Positions 10,067-18,926 of a DNA stretch of 64,000 nt are shown one piece after another; position 1 is the stretch's first letter; each line of letters begins with the position of its first letter. The stretch comes from Herbaspirillum sp. meg3. Lineage in GTDB: Bacteria; Pseudomonadota; Gammaproteobacteria; Burkholderiales; Burkholderiaceae_D. The position numbers and the translations under genes were made by a program. Location of the stretch: the NCBI RefSeq assembly GCF_002257565.1, contig NZ_CP022736.1:4588001-4652000 (forward strand), given 5' to 3'. Below the pieces are notes generated by a model. That model was not told the DNA's origin and made no database searches. It was given only the letters and a program-made list of their open reading frames with translations.

Positions 10067-10091
10067 GTCCCGGCAATGCCGGGACTTTTTT
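10067..10091 (+). terminator. Rho-independent terminator of the two-partner secretion operon
   Basis: A perfect 8-bp stem (GTCCCGGC at 10067-10074 with GCCGGGAC at 10078-10085), a three-base loop and six T residues directly after. It is orientated for the plus-strand operon and sits just before the convergent dctA-like gene. Confidence 0.85.
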
Positions 10092-10107
10092 ATTGCAGCC
10101 AGGGTTA

Positions 10108-11358
10108 TTACGATGGCGATGACAGCACTTGCGCCATCGCCTTCCGGTCCAGCGCCTTGTCCCATGCACACACCACCACGCAGGCGAGGCAGTTGCCGAT
10201 GACATTACTCAGCGAGCGGCATTTCATCAAGCGTTCCACGCCCAGCAGCAACACGATGCCGCCCACGGGAATGATCTGCAACGTACTCAGCGTCGCCGCC
10301 AATGCGATGAAACCGGAACCGGTCACGCTGGTTGCTCCCTTGGAGGTCAGCATCGCAATCGCCAGCAACGACAGTTGCTGCCACATGCTGACGTCAATAC
10401 CGCCAGCCTGCGCCAGGAACATCGCGGCCATGGTCAGGTACATGTTGGTGCCGTTAAGGTTGAAGGTATAACCGGTCGGCAGTACGAGCCGGACGACCGC
10501 CTTCGCGCACCCCATGCGCTCCATCTTTTCGATCAGACCCGGTAACGCCGCCATCGATGAGGTGGTGAAAAACACCAGCAGCAATTCTTCCTTGATGTAA
10601 GCGATCAGACGGAAGATATTCACTCCCGCCACACGCGCAATCACCCCCATCACGACGCACACGAAAAGAATGCTGGCGATATAAATCGCGCCGACAAAAT
10701 GCAGCAGCGGCAGCACCGACGCCATGCCGTAGCGTCCGATGGTGTAAGCCATCGCGCCAAACGCCGCCAGCGGTGCGACCTTGAGTATCAGATTGATCAT
10801 GCCGAACAGAATCCGCAAAATCGCCTCGATGAAGCTGGTCACACTGCGTCCACGCTCTCCTTGCCGTGCCAGCGCAACACCGAACAGCACCGCCAGCAAC
10901 AGAATCTGCAAGCTGCTGTTGCGCGTGAAGGCATCGACGAAACTATTCGGGATAATGTTCAGCAAAAAATCAGCGATGCTGGTGGTGGTCAGCTTTGCTG
11001 CGTACTGTGTACTGTTTTCAGCCAGATGCGAGAGATCGAGATTGGATCCGGCCCCGGGTTGCAAGAGATTTGCCGCCAGCATGCCGAAGCCAAGCGAGAC
11101 GAAGGTCATGATCTCAAAATACACAATTGCCTTGCCGCCCACTTTGGCGGCGTGCATTTTGTCCTGCATGCCCGCGATGCCGAGCACGACAAGTGCAAAC
11201 ATCACCACGCCGATCAGCATGCCGATCAGGCGCACGAAGCCGTCGCTGATGGGCTTCATCTGCACCGCCAGATGCGGGTCGAGATGGCCGAGCAAGATGC
11301 CGATCGCGATGGCGATGAGCATCTGGATGAAGGCGTTCTTGTAGAAGGCTTGCTTCAT
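10108..11358 (-). CDS. dctA: C4-dicarboxylate:cation symporter (DctA-type)
   Basis: A 416-residue polytopic membrane protein of the dicarboxylate/amino acid:cation symporter family (DAACS). Visible family motifs are FFTTSSMAALP, GYTFNLNGTNMY (near 296) and LTSKGATSVTGSGFI (about 334-348), the last typical of DctA rather than GltP. It takes up succinate, fumarate or malate with protons or sodium. I chose the ATG at 11358 because the protein then begins MKQAFYKNAFIQML, as in homologues; an open frame extends to 11595 but that part is Lys-rich and unlike a transporter. A LysR gene lies divergently 296 bases away and may control it; no DctBD two-component pair is visible. Confidence 0.88.
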   Translation of the reverse strand: MKQAFYKNAFIQMLIAIAIGILLGHLDPHLAVQMKPISDGFVRLIGMLIGVVMFALVVLGIAGMQDKMHAAKVGGKAIVYFEIMTFVSLGFGMLAANLLQPGAGSNLDLSHLAENSTQYAAKLTTTSIADFLLNIIPNSFVDAFTRNSSLQILLLAVLFGVALARQGERGRSVTSFIEAILRILFGMINLILKVAPLAAFGAMAYTIGRYGMASVLPLLHFVGAIYIASILFVCVVMGVIARVAGVNIFRLIAYIKEELLLVFFTTSSMAALPGLIEKMERMGCAKAVVRLVLPTGYTFNLNGTNMYLTMAAMFLAQAGGIDVSMWQQLSLLAIAMLTSKGATSVTGSGFIALAATLSTLQIIPVGGIVLLLGVERLMKCRSLSNVIGNCLACVVVCAWDKALDRKAMAQVLSSPS

Positions 11359-11654
11359 GGGGTGCCTGGTGAGGGCGGTCTCCGGTGTTGTTTTTGGTTT
11401 TTTGAGCGTTTTGAGGCGATCTTTTCTGGAGAGAATTTTATCCTTTTTGAGGTGGTTGGCGGAGGTGATGGGGATGAGGGGTATCCGCAATTGCGGTTGT
11501 GGAATTGTTTTATGTTTTGTTCCGGCTTGCTTGTGTTGGTAACTTAAATTGTTCTTTCTTTCGGCGACCAAAAACGTAACCGCTGAACAAAACATCCTCA
11601 GATGTAAAATGTATCAACACTCCTCATCTCAAAACTAAAAAGAGATCCCCTGAA

Positions 11655-12590
11655 ATGGAACTCCGCCACCTCCGCTACTTCCTCGTCGTCGCCGAAGAAC
11701 AACATTTCACCCGTGCCGCCGAACGCCTGGAGATGCAGCAACCCCCGCTCAGCCACCAGATCCGCATGCTGGAGAAAGAACTCGGCTTCGACCTGTTTCG
11801 CCGCCACCCGAAAGGCGCGGAACTGACTGCCGGCGGAGTCGCCTTCCTCGAAGAAGCCAAATCCATCCTGCGCAGCGTCGAACTGGCCTCGGCCAAAGCA
11901 GCGCGCGCCGCGCAGGGTTTTGAAGGTACGATGATCATCGGCTTCACCAGCTCCGCCGCAGCGCACCCGCTGATCCCCGGCATCATCCGCGCCTACCGCG
12001 ACACCTATCCCGGCGTGCATCTCGAGCTGCGCGAAGGCAATGCTGCTGAACTGACCGAGGAAATCGAGCAAGGAAAGGTCAATCTGGGATTTTTGCGTTC
12101 GCCGGTGAGCCAGCCGCGCGGCATCGGTTTTTATCAGTTGCTGGAAGAAGAGATGCTGCTGATTCTGCCGGTCGGCCACCCGCTGCTGGAGAAGCAAAAG
12201 CAGCCACAAAAAAGCGAACTGCCGGTCATATCGATCAAATCGCTCGTGGAAGAGCAATTCATCCTGGTGCGCCGGCATGGTGCGCCCGGGATGTATTCCA
12301 ACCTGATCGAAGCTTGCGAGAATGCCGGCTTTACGCCACGCATTGCATCGGAAGTCGAACGCATGTTGACCAATATCAGTCTGGTGGCAGCAGGTGGCGG
12401 CATCTCGGTGGTGCCGGCGTCGATGAAGGACTTCCATCGCGACAGCGTTGTGTACTGCCGTATCCGCGATGCACGGCCGGCGCTGGTGGCGCCAATCACG
12501 CTGGTCAGCAGGACTGCCAGCATTTCACCGTCAGAAAAGAACTTCCTGGAACTGGCAAAAAAATTTACACGCCAGTACAAGAAGACTTAA
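11655..12590 (+). CDS. LysR-family transcriptional regulator
   Basis: A 311-residue regulator with the N-terminal winged helix-turn-helix (residues 2-60, MELRHLRYFLVVAEEQHFTRAAERL and onwards) and a periplasmic-binding-like effector domain (about 90-300). It is transcribed divergently from the dctA-like gene, the usual arrangement for a LysR regulator and its target. The effector is unknown; similarity in the helix-turn-helix to the BenM/CatM/HcaR group hints at an aromatic or organic acid. The 11359-11654 interval between the two genes holds no other gene. Confidence 0.88.
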   Translation: MELRHLRYFLVVAEEQHFTRAAERLEMQQPPLSHQIRMLEKELGFDLFRRHPKGAELTAGGVAFLEEAKSILRSVELASAKAARAAQGFEGTMIIGFTSSAAAHPLIPGIIRAYRDTYPGVHLELREGNAAELTEEIEQGKVNLGFLRSPVSQPRGIGFYQLLEEEMLLILPVGHPLLEKQKQPQKSELPVISIKSLVEEQFILVRRHGAPGMYSNLIEACENAGFTPRIASEVERMLTNISLVAAGGGISVVPASMKDFHRDSVVYCRIRDARPALVAPITLVSRTASISPSEKNFLELAKKFTRQYKKT

Positions 12591-12603
12591 GAAAATCAGG
12601 AGC

Positions 12604-14340
12604 TCAGGCAGCCGAAGAAGGCAGATCGGAACTGCTGCGCACACGATCGCGGCCTTCGCTCTTGGCGAGGTACAGCGCCTTGTCGGCGGCCCGCATGAGC
12701 TTGTCGGCGGCGTCGATATCGCGAATCGGTACGAAGGCACTGACGCCCGCGCTGATGGTGACGATGCCCGCTTCATTTCCTTCATGCAGCAAACCCAGCT
12801 GGCGCACTGAGATCCGGATACGTTCGGCCACCGCCATAGCGCCTGCTTCGTCTGCACCGGGCAGCAAGATCGCCACTTCTTCACCGCCATAGCGGGCCAT
12901 CAGATCACCGGGACGCGTCTGCTGGCCCTTGATCACTCGGCCGACTTTGCGCAGGCACTGATCCCCGGCAAGATGGCCGTAAATATCGTTGTATTGCTTG
13001 AAGTGATCGACGTCGACCATCACCAATCCCAGTGAATCGCCGTTGCGCATGGCGCGGCTGAATTCTTCCTGCAGGCTGAGATCGAACTGGCGGCGATTGG
13101 CCAATCCTGTGAGATCGTCTTCCAACGCCAGCCGTTCGAGCGCCTTGTTCATGCTTTCCAGATTCAGGCGAGCCTGATCGAGCTCGATTTCGGCGTCCTT
13201 GCGTTCGCGCATGAGTGAGTTGAAAGCACTGCCGAGGTCGCCGATTTCATCTTCACGATAAGACAGCGGCACTTCATCGTAGGTCTTGGCGGCACGGATT
13301 TTCTGGATATGTCCGTGCAGGCGGTGCAACGGGTCGATCAGTCGCGACATGATCAGCCAGGCCAGCCAGCCGGCGACCAGGGCCAACGACAACGACACCA
13401 GCAAAGCCTTCTTTTGCATGTCGCGAATCGGCAGGAAAGCTTCTTCGCGTAAATAGATGGAGCCGATGATCCAGTCGGTAGTCTGCATCCGCTTGAAGGA
13501 AAACAACGCAGGGTGATTGTTGCGGCTGACAGCTTCCATGCTGCCTTCGAATCCGCTCAGCGCACTGTCGGTGCCCCCGCTATTGCCGCCGAAACTATTG
13601 GCATGCTGCAGGATACGTCCCTTGTCGATGTGATCGACAATGATGCCCTTGGACGTCAGCACAAAAATGAAACCGTTCTTGCCAACCTTGGTATTGGTGA
13701 ACTGGCCCAGAAAATTGGCCTGCTGCAAATCGATGCTGGCGACAAACACCATTGCCACTTCGCCGCGGTCATCGAATACCGGTTCCGTCATCAGCACGAT
13801 CGCGCGCTCAGAAATCTGGCTGCGCAAAGGCTCGGAGATCACGCCCTGTTTTTGCGACAAAGTGCGTCGCATGTATTCCCGATCAGCAACATTGAATTTG
13901 CCGACGGCGCTCTTGTCGAGGAAATTGGCGATCAACTCGCCATTGGCCGCAAATACGGAAAAGTTGAAGAACATCTCGGTCAGGCTCGTATGGCTGGCCA
14001 GATAGGTCTGCAACAACTGGTGATCTTGGTAAGCGGGTGCCGGCAAGCCCTGTGACAAGGCGCGCAAGGCGATACGGCGGGTGTGGAAGCTCTCGTCAAG
14101 AGCCGTGGCGATCATCCGGACGGCTGTGTATTGCTGGTCGCCAATCAGTGCTTTGATGTCTCGCTTCATGACGTAAAGCGAGACCGATACGATCACGGCG
14201 GTCGTCACCAGCACGGCGGCGACCACGACCATGATGACCTTGGTCTTCAGCGTCCACTTTACTTGCGACAGATTGCTCAAAATGTTTTTCTTCTCGGAAA
14301 TAATCGTGATGCAGGTGCGAAATTTCTCTCTCGCAAGCAT
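12604..14340 (-). CDS. membrane diguanylate cyclase, dCache-HAMP-GGDEF
   Basis: A 578-residue sensor: TM1 at about 33-54, a periplasmic double-Cache domain (about 60-290), TM2 at about 303-325, HAMP (about 326-380), a coiled linker and a GGDEF domain (about 410-570). The active-site loop is GGEEV (485-489), a functional variant, and the inhibitory I-site RPGD lies five residues before it. It should synthesise cyclic di-GMP in response to a small periplasmic ligand. It ends 13 bases from the convergent LysR gene. The upstream region holds repeated TTCATTGCA sites. Of the four GGDEF proteins here this is the closest in linker and catalytic sequence to the one at 23096. Confidence 0.9.
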   Translation of the reverse strand: MLAREKFRTCITIISEKKNILSNLSQVKWTLKTKVIMVVVAAVLVTTAVIVSVSLYVMKRDIKALIGDQQYTAVRMIATALDESFHTRRIALRALSQGLPAPAYQDHQLLQTYLASHTSLTEMFFNFSVFAANGELIANFLDKSAVGKFNVADREYMRRTLSQKQGVISEPLRSQISERAIVLMTEPVFDDRGEVAMVFVASIDLQQANFLGQFTNTKVGKNGFIFVLTSKGIIVDHIDKGRILQHANSFGGNSGGTDSALSGFEGSMEAVSRNNHPALFSFKRMQTTDWIIGSIYLREEAFLPIRDMQKKALLVSLSLALVAGWLAWLIMSRLIDPLHRLHGHIQKIRAAKTYDEVPLSYREDEIGDLGSAFNSLMRERKDAEIELDQARLNLESMNKALERLALEDDLTGLANRRQFDLSLQEEFSRAMRNGDSLGLVMVDVDHFKQYNDIYGHLAGDQCLRKVGRVIKGQQTRPGDLMARYGGEEVAILLPGADEAGAMAVAERIRISVRQLGLLHEGNEAGIVTISAGVSAFVPIRDIDAADKLMRAADKALYLAKSEGRDRVRSSSDLPSSAA

Positions 14341-14412
14341 GTCATCTTACCCGACTTTGATGCCACCTATATAGCGCGGCGGCATGCGACGCGTGCTCAA
14401 AAACCACGGCAA

Positions 14413-14505
14413 TTCAATGCAATCCAGTGCGATTTACCGGGAGTCGCCGCATTCAAATGCAATGAAACAAATTAAAGAATTCATTGCATCGCAAAATTCA
14501 TTGCA
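14413..14505. repeat. cluster of TTCATTGCA nonamers
   Basis: TTCATTGCA occurs at 14480-14488 and 14497-14505, and its reverse complement at 14458-14466, with a near-match TTCAATGCA at 14413-14421. The copies at 14458 and 14480 form a perfect 9-bp inverted repeat around a 13-base AT-rich loop. The cluster lies between the stop of the methyltransferase gene and the start of the diguanylate cyclase gene, both on the minus strand. It may be a set of operator sites or a weak terminator. Confidence 0.5.
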
Positions 14506-14511
14506 CAGCAC

Positions 14512-16059
14512 TCAGATCACCAACAGCGCTTGCAGCACCGGCAAGCGTTCGACAAAGAAACGTTGTGCCTGAACGCTTAGCTCATCCAGATTGTCTTGTT
14601 CATCTTCAAGTCGTACACCGTCGCGCACCAGTTTTTTGCCCTGCGCAACAATATGGCGCCACACAAAAGCAATGATGGCATCCGGTGTCTGCTGCTCTTC
14701 CAGCACGGCAAGCATGAACAGTTGCTGGATACGATCAACCGGTACACCACCGCCGGTGAGCGGACTGGAGAGATGTTCGATGTCGCCGTCGGCGCTTTCC
14801 TCGGCGGCACGCCCGATGAGATGCCGATTGAGTGCGGCGCTGCCGTCACGGCCCTGCACGATGTCGGCATCGAGCTGCACCGGCGCGGCATTGCCGGCGC
14901 CGATCAGCATCATCACTGCGTCGAGCACCTGTTGCAGTCCGAGATTACGCGAGCCGACCACGCCGGTGATTTCTCCCAGCGTGTGCGGCTGCATGTCGGA
15001 CAGTTCTTCGATGATCGGCCCATAGATATGCGGATTCAATGTGATCTCGGTGGCGACCGTTTTCAGCATCATGGGAATCTTGTCGGGATGATTCAGCAGC
15101 ACCACACGCTGCTGTGCCAGCGTTGCCTGATGCGTGGACGGATCCAGCTGCTGCGCGCCACGCACCCAGTAATCGCGCCTGAATTGCTGGTTGACCATGA
15201 AGTCGCGCACGCTTTGGCGCAGATGGCGGTCTTCAATGCCGGCGCTGAATGCGCGCTGTTCCGGCGTCAGATTCGCCATGTCGAGATAATCGCGGAAGTC
15301 GGCCGAGCAGGCGAATTCCAGTCCTGCTCCGGACCAGATGTCGGCCATGTCGGCGAACGACTCGGCATGCCAGTTGCGATTGAAGTATTCGTGAGCGAGA
15401 TAGTGGCGGCTCTGTTTTTTAACCAGCTCAAGCCGCTCTTGCATGAAGGGATTGGCTTGCGCATAAACAGGATTGGTGGCGAACAGGCCATCGGCGAATG
15501 CCAGCGCGGCGTCGATGCGTTCGGCGCTTCCCTTGCCTTCATTGGAGGGCATGTCGAAATGGCGTAGCAGCAAATCGCGCAGCGGCATGTACGCCGCCCA
15601 GCCGGGTTGCGTGTTGTAGCTGACGTAGAGTACACCGCCGATTTTGAGATGTCGCTCGACAAAGCCACGGATGATGTTGCGGTTTTCGGCAGAAACCCAG
15701 CTCCATATGCCGTGCATGGCGATGAAGTCGAATTGCGGCAGATCGTCGCGCATGCAGAAGTCGGCGAAACTGGCCGGCAGCAATTGTGCGTTGCTGCCGG
15801 CAGCGGCAGCCAATGTCTGTGCATTGGCCGCCTGCTGCGCGTTGAAGTCATTGCCGTACCACGCCACCGGCGAGGCCGCTGCGTGGATATTGACACTCAA
15901 TCCCTGTCCAAACCCGAGTTCGCAGGCTGTGCGCACCAGCGGACTATCGAGCCCGACCGCGGCAAATCCCAGCTGTAACCGGGCCGGATTGAGTTGCGGG
16001 TAGTAGCCATGGGTGTAGCCGATGTCGGTGACGTAGCCGTCAGTCCAGTTAGAGTTCAT
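14512..16059 (-). CDS. class I SAM methyltransferase with methyltransferase regulatory domain
   Basis: A protein of about 515 residues. The N-terminal half is a Rossmann methyltransferase with the SAM-binding motif ACELGFGQGLSVN near 45-57 and the FDFIAMHGIWSWV segment near 110. The C-terminal half matches the regulatory region found in a family of bacterial methyltransferases (MethyTransf_Reg type). The substrate is unknown; relatives are often near protein or surface glycan genes. The start is set at the ATG giving MNSNWTDGYVTDIGYTHGYY, the conserved beginning; an upstream in-frame ATG at 16113 would add 18 unconserved residues. It is monocistronic, with a divergent MazG-like gene upstream. 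Confidence 0.8.
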   Translation of the reverse strand: MNSNWTDGYVTDIGYTHGYYPQLNPARLQLGFAAVGLDSPLVRTACELGFGQGLSVNIHAAASPVAWYGNDFNAQQAANAQTLAAAAGSNAQLLPASFADFCMRDDLPQFDFIAMHGIWSWVSAENRNIIRGFVERHLKIGGVLYVSYNTQPGWAAYMPLRDLLLRHFDMPSNEGKGSAERIDAALAFADGLFATNPVYAQANPFMQERLELVKKQSRHYLAHEYFNRNWHAESFADMADIWSGAGLEFACSADFRDYLDMANLTPEQRAFSAGIEDRHLRQSVRDFMVNQQFRRDYWVRGAQQLDPSTHQATLAQQRVVLLNHPDKIPMMLKTVATEITLNPHIYGPIIEELSDMQPHTLGEITGVVGSRNLGLQQVLDAVMMLIGAGNAAPVQLDADIVQGRDGSAALNRHLIGRAAEESADGDIEHLSSPLTGGGVPVDRIQQLFMLAVLEEQQTPDAIIAFVWRHIVAQGKKLVRDGVRLEDEQDNLDELSVQAQRFFVERLPVLQALLVI

Positions 16060-16391
16060 TGCGCTGTCTGTCCCTTGTTCTGTGCTGTCTATGTTTGCGG
16101 GGAGTTCGATCAAAATGCCAACACGCAGTGTCGCAGAATCGGGCTGCGGCGTTTTGAAGAATACGCCGCAGATTCCGGCTTATTCTCTTGTCTGACGCCT
16201 GACTCCATCTTTCTGATAGCGGCCGATCTCCAGCTCCGCCTCGTCGTCGTCGGCAATCAACATCGCCCCCGATGGCGCACCGAAAGTACTGCCGGTAGCA
16301 CGATCTACCGGTATTCTGAGACGAGCCGCCAAGTTCACTCTCTCCGGGCAATCGGCTATAGTCTGTTTTTGCCATAGCCAGCCCTTATCTC
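16060..16391. other. intergenic region with hairpin and promoter
   Basis: No gene is seen in these 332 bases. A perfect 7-bp hairpin (CCGGTAG at 16292-16298 with CTACCGG at 16305-16311) lies upstream of the promoter for the downstream MazG-like gene. Its role is not known. Confidence 0.5.
16334..16362 (+). promoter_or_regulatory. promoter of the MazG-like gene
   Basis: TTCACT (16334-16339) and TATAGT (16357-16362) are separated by 17 bases and lie 30 bases before the start codon at 16392, so the leader would be short. Confidence 0.45.
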
Positions 16392-16757
16392 ATGAGCAAC
16401 TCCTCCCCCGCCTCCGACCTCACCGCTCTGCGCGACATCGTGCGCCAGTTCGCCGAGGAGCGCGACTGGCAGCAGTTCCATACGCCTAAAAACCTGGCCA
16501 TGGCCTTGTCGGTCGAAGTGGCCGAACTGGTTGAGCATTTTCAATGGCTCAACACCGGTGAAGACCATGAACTCGACGACAAGCGACGCATCGGTATCCG
16601 CCATGAGCTGGCCGACTCGCTGGTGTATCTGATCCGTCTGGCGGATCGCGCCAACGTCGATCTGTACGACGCCGTGATCGAGAAGATGCAGCTGAACCGC
16701 GAGAAATATCCGGTCGAAAAAGTCAAAGGCCAGTCGCGTAAGTACACCGAGTATTGA
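16392..16757 (+). CDS. MazG-like nucleotide pyrophosphohydrolase (dCTPase type)
   Basis: A 121-residue all-alpha NTP pyrophosphatase. The metal-binding motifs of the MazG/RS21-C6 group are visible: EVAELVEH (about 38-45) and HELADSLVYLIRLAD (about 75-89), giving the EExxE and ExxD ligands. The family hydrolyses (d)NTPs to monophosphate and pyrophosphate, often sanitising modified dCTP. Length is normal for the small single-domain form. Monocistronic. Confidence 0.85.
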   Translation: MSNSSPASDLTALRDIVRQFAEERDWQQFHTPKNLAMALSVEVAELVEHFQWLNTGEDHELDDKRRIGIRHELADSLVYLIRLADRANVDLYDAVIEKMQLNREKYPVEKVKGQSRKYTEY

Positions 16758-16865
16758 GTATTCAACGCGTCCATTGAACACCGGCGATGATCGCCAGTCC
16801 AAACCGCCATCATTGCCGCGAAGTAAAGAGTACTAATCGTGATCCACTCCATTTCAGGAAATAGA

Positions 16866-17888
16866 ATGAAGCCGTCCCTCAAGATCGCCGCTGCATGCGG
16901 CACGCTGTTGAGCCTGTGCGCCCTGTCCGCGCATGCCGACATCAATAGTGCAATGAAGGCTTACGGCGAGCAGAAATACGATGCCGCCTATCGCGAGTTT
17001 TCGCAGTTGTCCGCGCAAGGCGACAACCGCGCCAAATCGTTTCTTGTACTGCTGACGCTACGTGGCCAGGGCACTGCCCGCGATGTCCCGCAGGCAGCTA
17101 AACTGGCGCGTGAATGCGCTGAAGGCGGCGAGCCGACCTGCGCCGCCATTTACGGCAATCTGAACCTGCCGGGCAATGGTCTGCCAGTCAACTTCGCCGA
17201 AGCGCGCACCTGGACACGCAAAGCCATCGCCGGTGGCGATCAGCGTGCCGGTTACGGCTTGTGGCAGGCCTATACGCTTGATCCGGCCAACCAGTTCATG
17301 GTCAACGGCAAGGCAGACGACCGCAAGTACAACGCCATCGCCCGTCGCAGCATTGGCGAACGCGGTGACCAGATCGAGGCCATTGACGGTCTCGCCGGCT
17401 CGGCCGCCGCAGGCTATCTGCCGGCACGACTGATGCTGGCCACCTTGCTGCTGGAGCAAAGCGGCGCGGGCACCACCAAGCAAATCCGCACGCTGCTTGA
17501 TGGTGTGCCCAACCTGCCGGCGGACTATCAAAAATATCTCGCCCTGGCGCAGCAGGTCGATACGCTGGGCCCCACACGCGCAGCGCCGAAGGTCGTTGCC
17601 GATGCAATCCCGACCGTCATGACGGGAGCGGCATTGGCCTCGGAACGCGCCGGCACGCCCAACGCAACGCAGTGCAAGGACTTTCGTCTGATGGCCATCA
17701 AAGACGTCAGCAAAGTAGCCGACGCCGTCTGGTTACCGCTCACGCAACCTCTCGTGACCGGCACCTATCCGATCAAAGGAACATGGTCCGAAGACTGGCA
17801 CGTCTTCTTCTGCGGCGCGGAACGCACAGTACAGATGCAGTTCACGGTCGACGGCATGGGTGGCGCCTATTACAAGGTACGCTCCTGA
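16866..17888 (+). CDS. secreted Sel1/TPR-like repeat protein
   Basis: A 340-residue protein with a clear Sec signal peptide (MKPSLKIAAACGTLLSLCALSAHA). The mature part begins with helical repeat units of the Sel1/TPR kind (AMKAYGEQKYDAAYREFSQLSAQGD, then AAKLARECAEGGE and EARTWTRKAIAGGD), and a less repetitive C-terminal domain with two cysteines that ends in CGAERTVQMQFTVDGMGGAYYKV. Such proteins usually act as periplasmic scaffolds. The ATG at 16866 has an AGGAAAT ribosome site at good spacing; a GTG at 16839 would add nine residues before the signal peptide and is less likely. Confidence 0.75.
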   Translation: MKPSLKIAAACGTLLSLCALSAHADINSAMKAYGEQKYDAAYREFSQLSAQGDNRAKSFLVLLTLRGQGTARDVPQAAKLARECAEGGEPTCAAIYGNLNLPGNGLPVNFAEARTWTRKAIAGGDQRAGYGLWQAYTLDPANQFMVNGKADDRKYNAIARRSIGERGDQIEAIDGLAGSAAAGYLPARLMLATLLLEQSGAGTTKQIRTLLDGVPNLPADYQKYLALAQQVDTLGPTRAAPKVVADAIPTVMTGAALASERAGTPNATQCKDFRLMAIKDVSKVADAVWLPLTQPLVTGTYPIKGTWSEDWHVFFCGAERTVQMQFTVDGMGGAYYKVRS

Positions 17889-18008
17889 ACTATTCCCTGA
17901 GCTGTTCGGGCGGCTCACGCTGCGGGAGCATTACAGTTATCATACGGGCGACCTCGGGCGGCTTGCCGGGCCGCTCATCTGACCTCATCTGACCATGTTT
18001 GTATTTCC

Positions 18009-18662
18009 ATGAAACCTCCACGTAGCGCCGATACTGCCGAAAGCCTTGACCAGACCGTCTATGACGCGCTCTTCAATGGCGTCATGCATGGCCGTCTGAA
18101 GCCGGGCACGCGTTTGCAGGAAGCCGCTTTGTGCGAACAGTTCGGGGTCAGCCGCACGGTGGTGCGTCAGGCATTACGCCGCCTGTCGGAAGTACAGATC
18201 GTCGACATCGTTGCCAACAAAGGCGCGGCTGTCGCCACCCCGAGTCCCAAGGAAACCCGCGACGTCTTCGCTGCGCGCCGCGCCATCGAGGGCGCCATCG
18301 TGCGCGAAGTGGCGCGCCGCATCGAACACGGCGATATCGAAAAACTCAAGCAACGGCTGCGTGCTGAACACGATGCCTTGCACGATCAGGATCATCCGCG
18401 CTGGGTGGCGTTGGCCGGCGGCTTCCATCTGGCGCTGGCGGAGTTGTCCGGCAATCAGGTCTTGCAACGCATGCTGACCGAACTGATGACGCGCTGCTCG
18501 CTCATCGTCGCCTTGTACGAAGCTCCCGGTGAAGCCAGTTGCGAACACGACGAACATGCCCGCCTCGTCGAACTGCTGTCCTTGCGCGACAGTAACGGCG
18601 CGGCCGACGAAATGGACAAGCATTTACTGGCGCTGGAAGCGCGCCTGCAACTTCCTGCCTGA
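18009..18662 (+). CDS. GntR-family regulator, FCD (FadR) subfamily
   Basis: A 217-residue regulator with a GntR winged helix (about 18-80, with LKPGTRLQEAALCEQFGVSRTVVRQALRRL) and a helical FCD effector domain (about 90-212) that carries the usual metal-binding Asp/His pattern. FCD repressors respond to organic acids, sugars acids or nucleobases. It sits 264 bases upstream of, and on the same strand as, a Tat-exported binding protein operon whose promoter region contains two TGTATACA sites, so it is the likely regulator of that operon. Confidence 0.87.
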   Translation: MKPPRSADTAESLDQTVYDALFNGVMHGRLKPGTRLQEAALCEQFGVSRTVVRQALRRLSEVQIVDIVANKGAAVATPSPKETRDVFAARRAIEGAIVREVARRIEHGDIEKLKQRLRAEHDALHDQDHPRWVALAGGFHLALAELSGNQVLQRMLTELMTRCSLIVALYEAPGEASCEHDEHARLVELLSLRDSNGAADEMDKHLLALEARLQLPA

Positions 18663-18771
18663 GTTTCCTCCGCTCAACACGCTCGTTCGTGGCCCTGCTT
18701 TTGTGCACCAACATTTTGCCGTTTGCCCGCGCATGGTGCGAACTCGTCTTTGATTGCGCCAAAACAAACAA

Positions 18772-18784
18772 ATGTATACAATTT
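18772..18784. promoter_or_regulatory. putative GntR operator, distal copy
   Basis: ATGTATACAATTT with the palindromic core TGTATACA (18773-18780). FCD GntR proteins typically bind short palindromes with a GT-N(3-4)-AC core, which this matches. It is repeated exactly at 18852-18864. Confidence 0.6.
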
Positions 18785-18851
18785 TAATAAATAATGTATT
18801 TATATATAAATCAAATACTTAGTTAATTTAAAAAGCTGGCATTTAACTTGC

Positions 18852-18864
18852 ATGTATACAATTT
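18852..18864. promoter_or_regulatory. putative GntR operator, proximal copy
   Basis: A second exact copy of ATGTATACAATTT, in the same orientation and 80 bp downstream of the first, 62 bases before the binding-protein start. The stretch between the copies is extremely AT-rich and probably contains the promoter. Paired sites allow cooperative binding or looping. Confidence 0.6.
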
Positions 18865-18926
18865 AAGGGCAACAACAATGCATCCTGCCCTGAACTTTGT
18901 CCATCCATGTAAGGAGCCTTGTTGCC

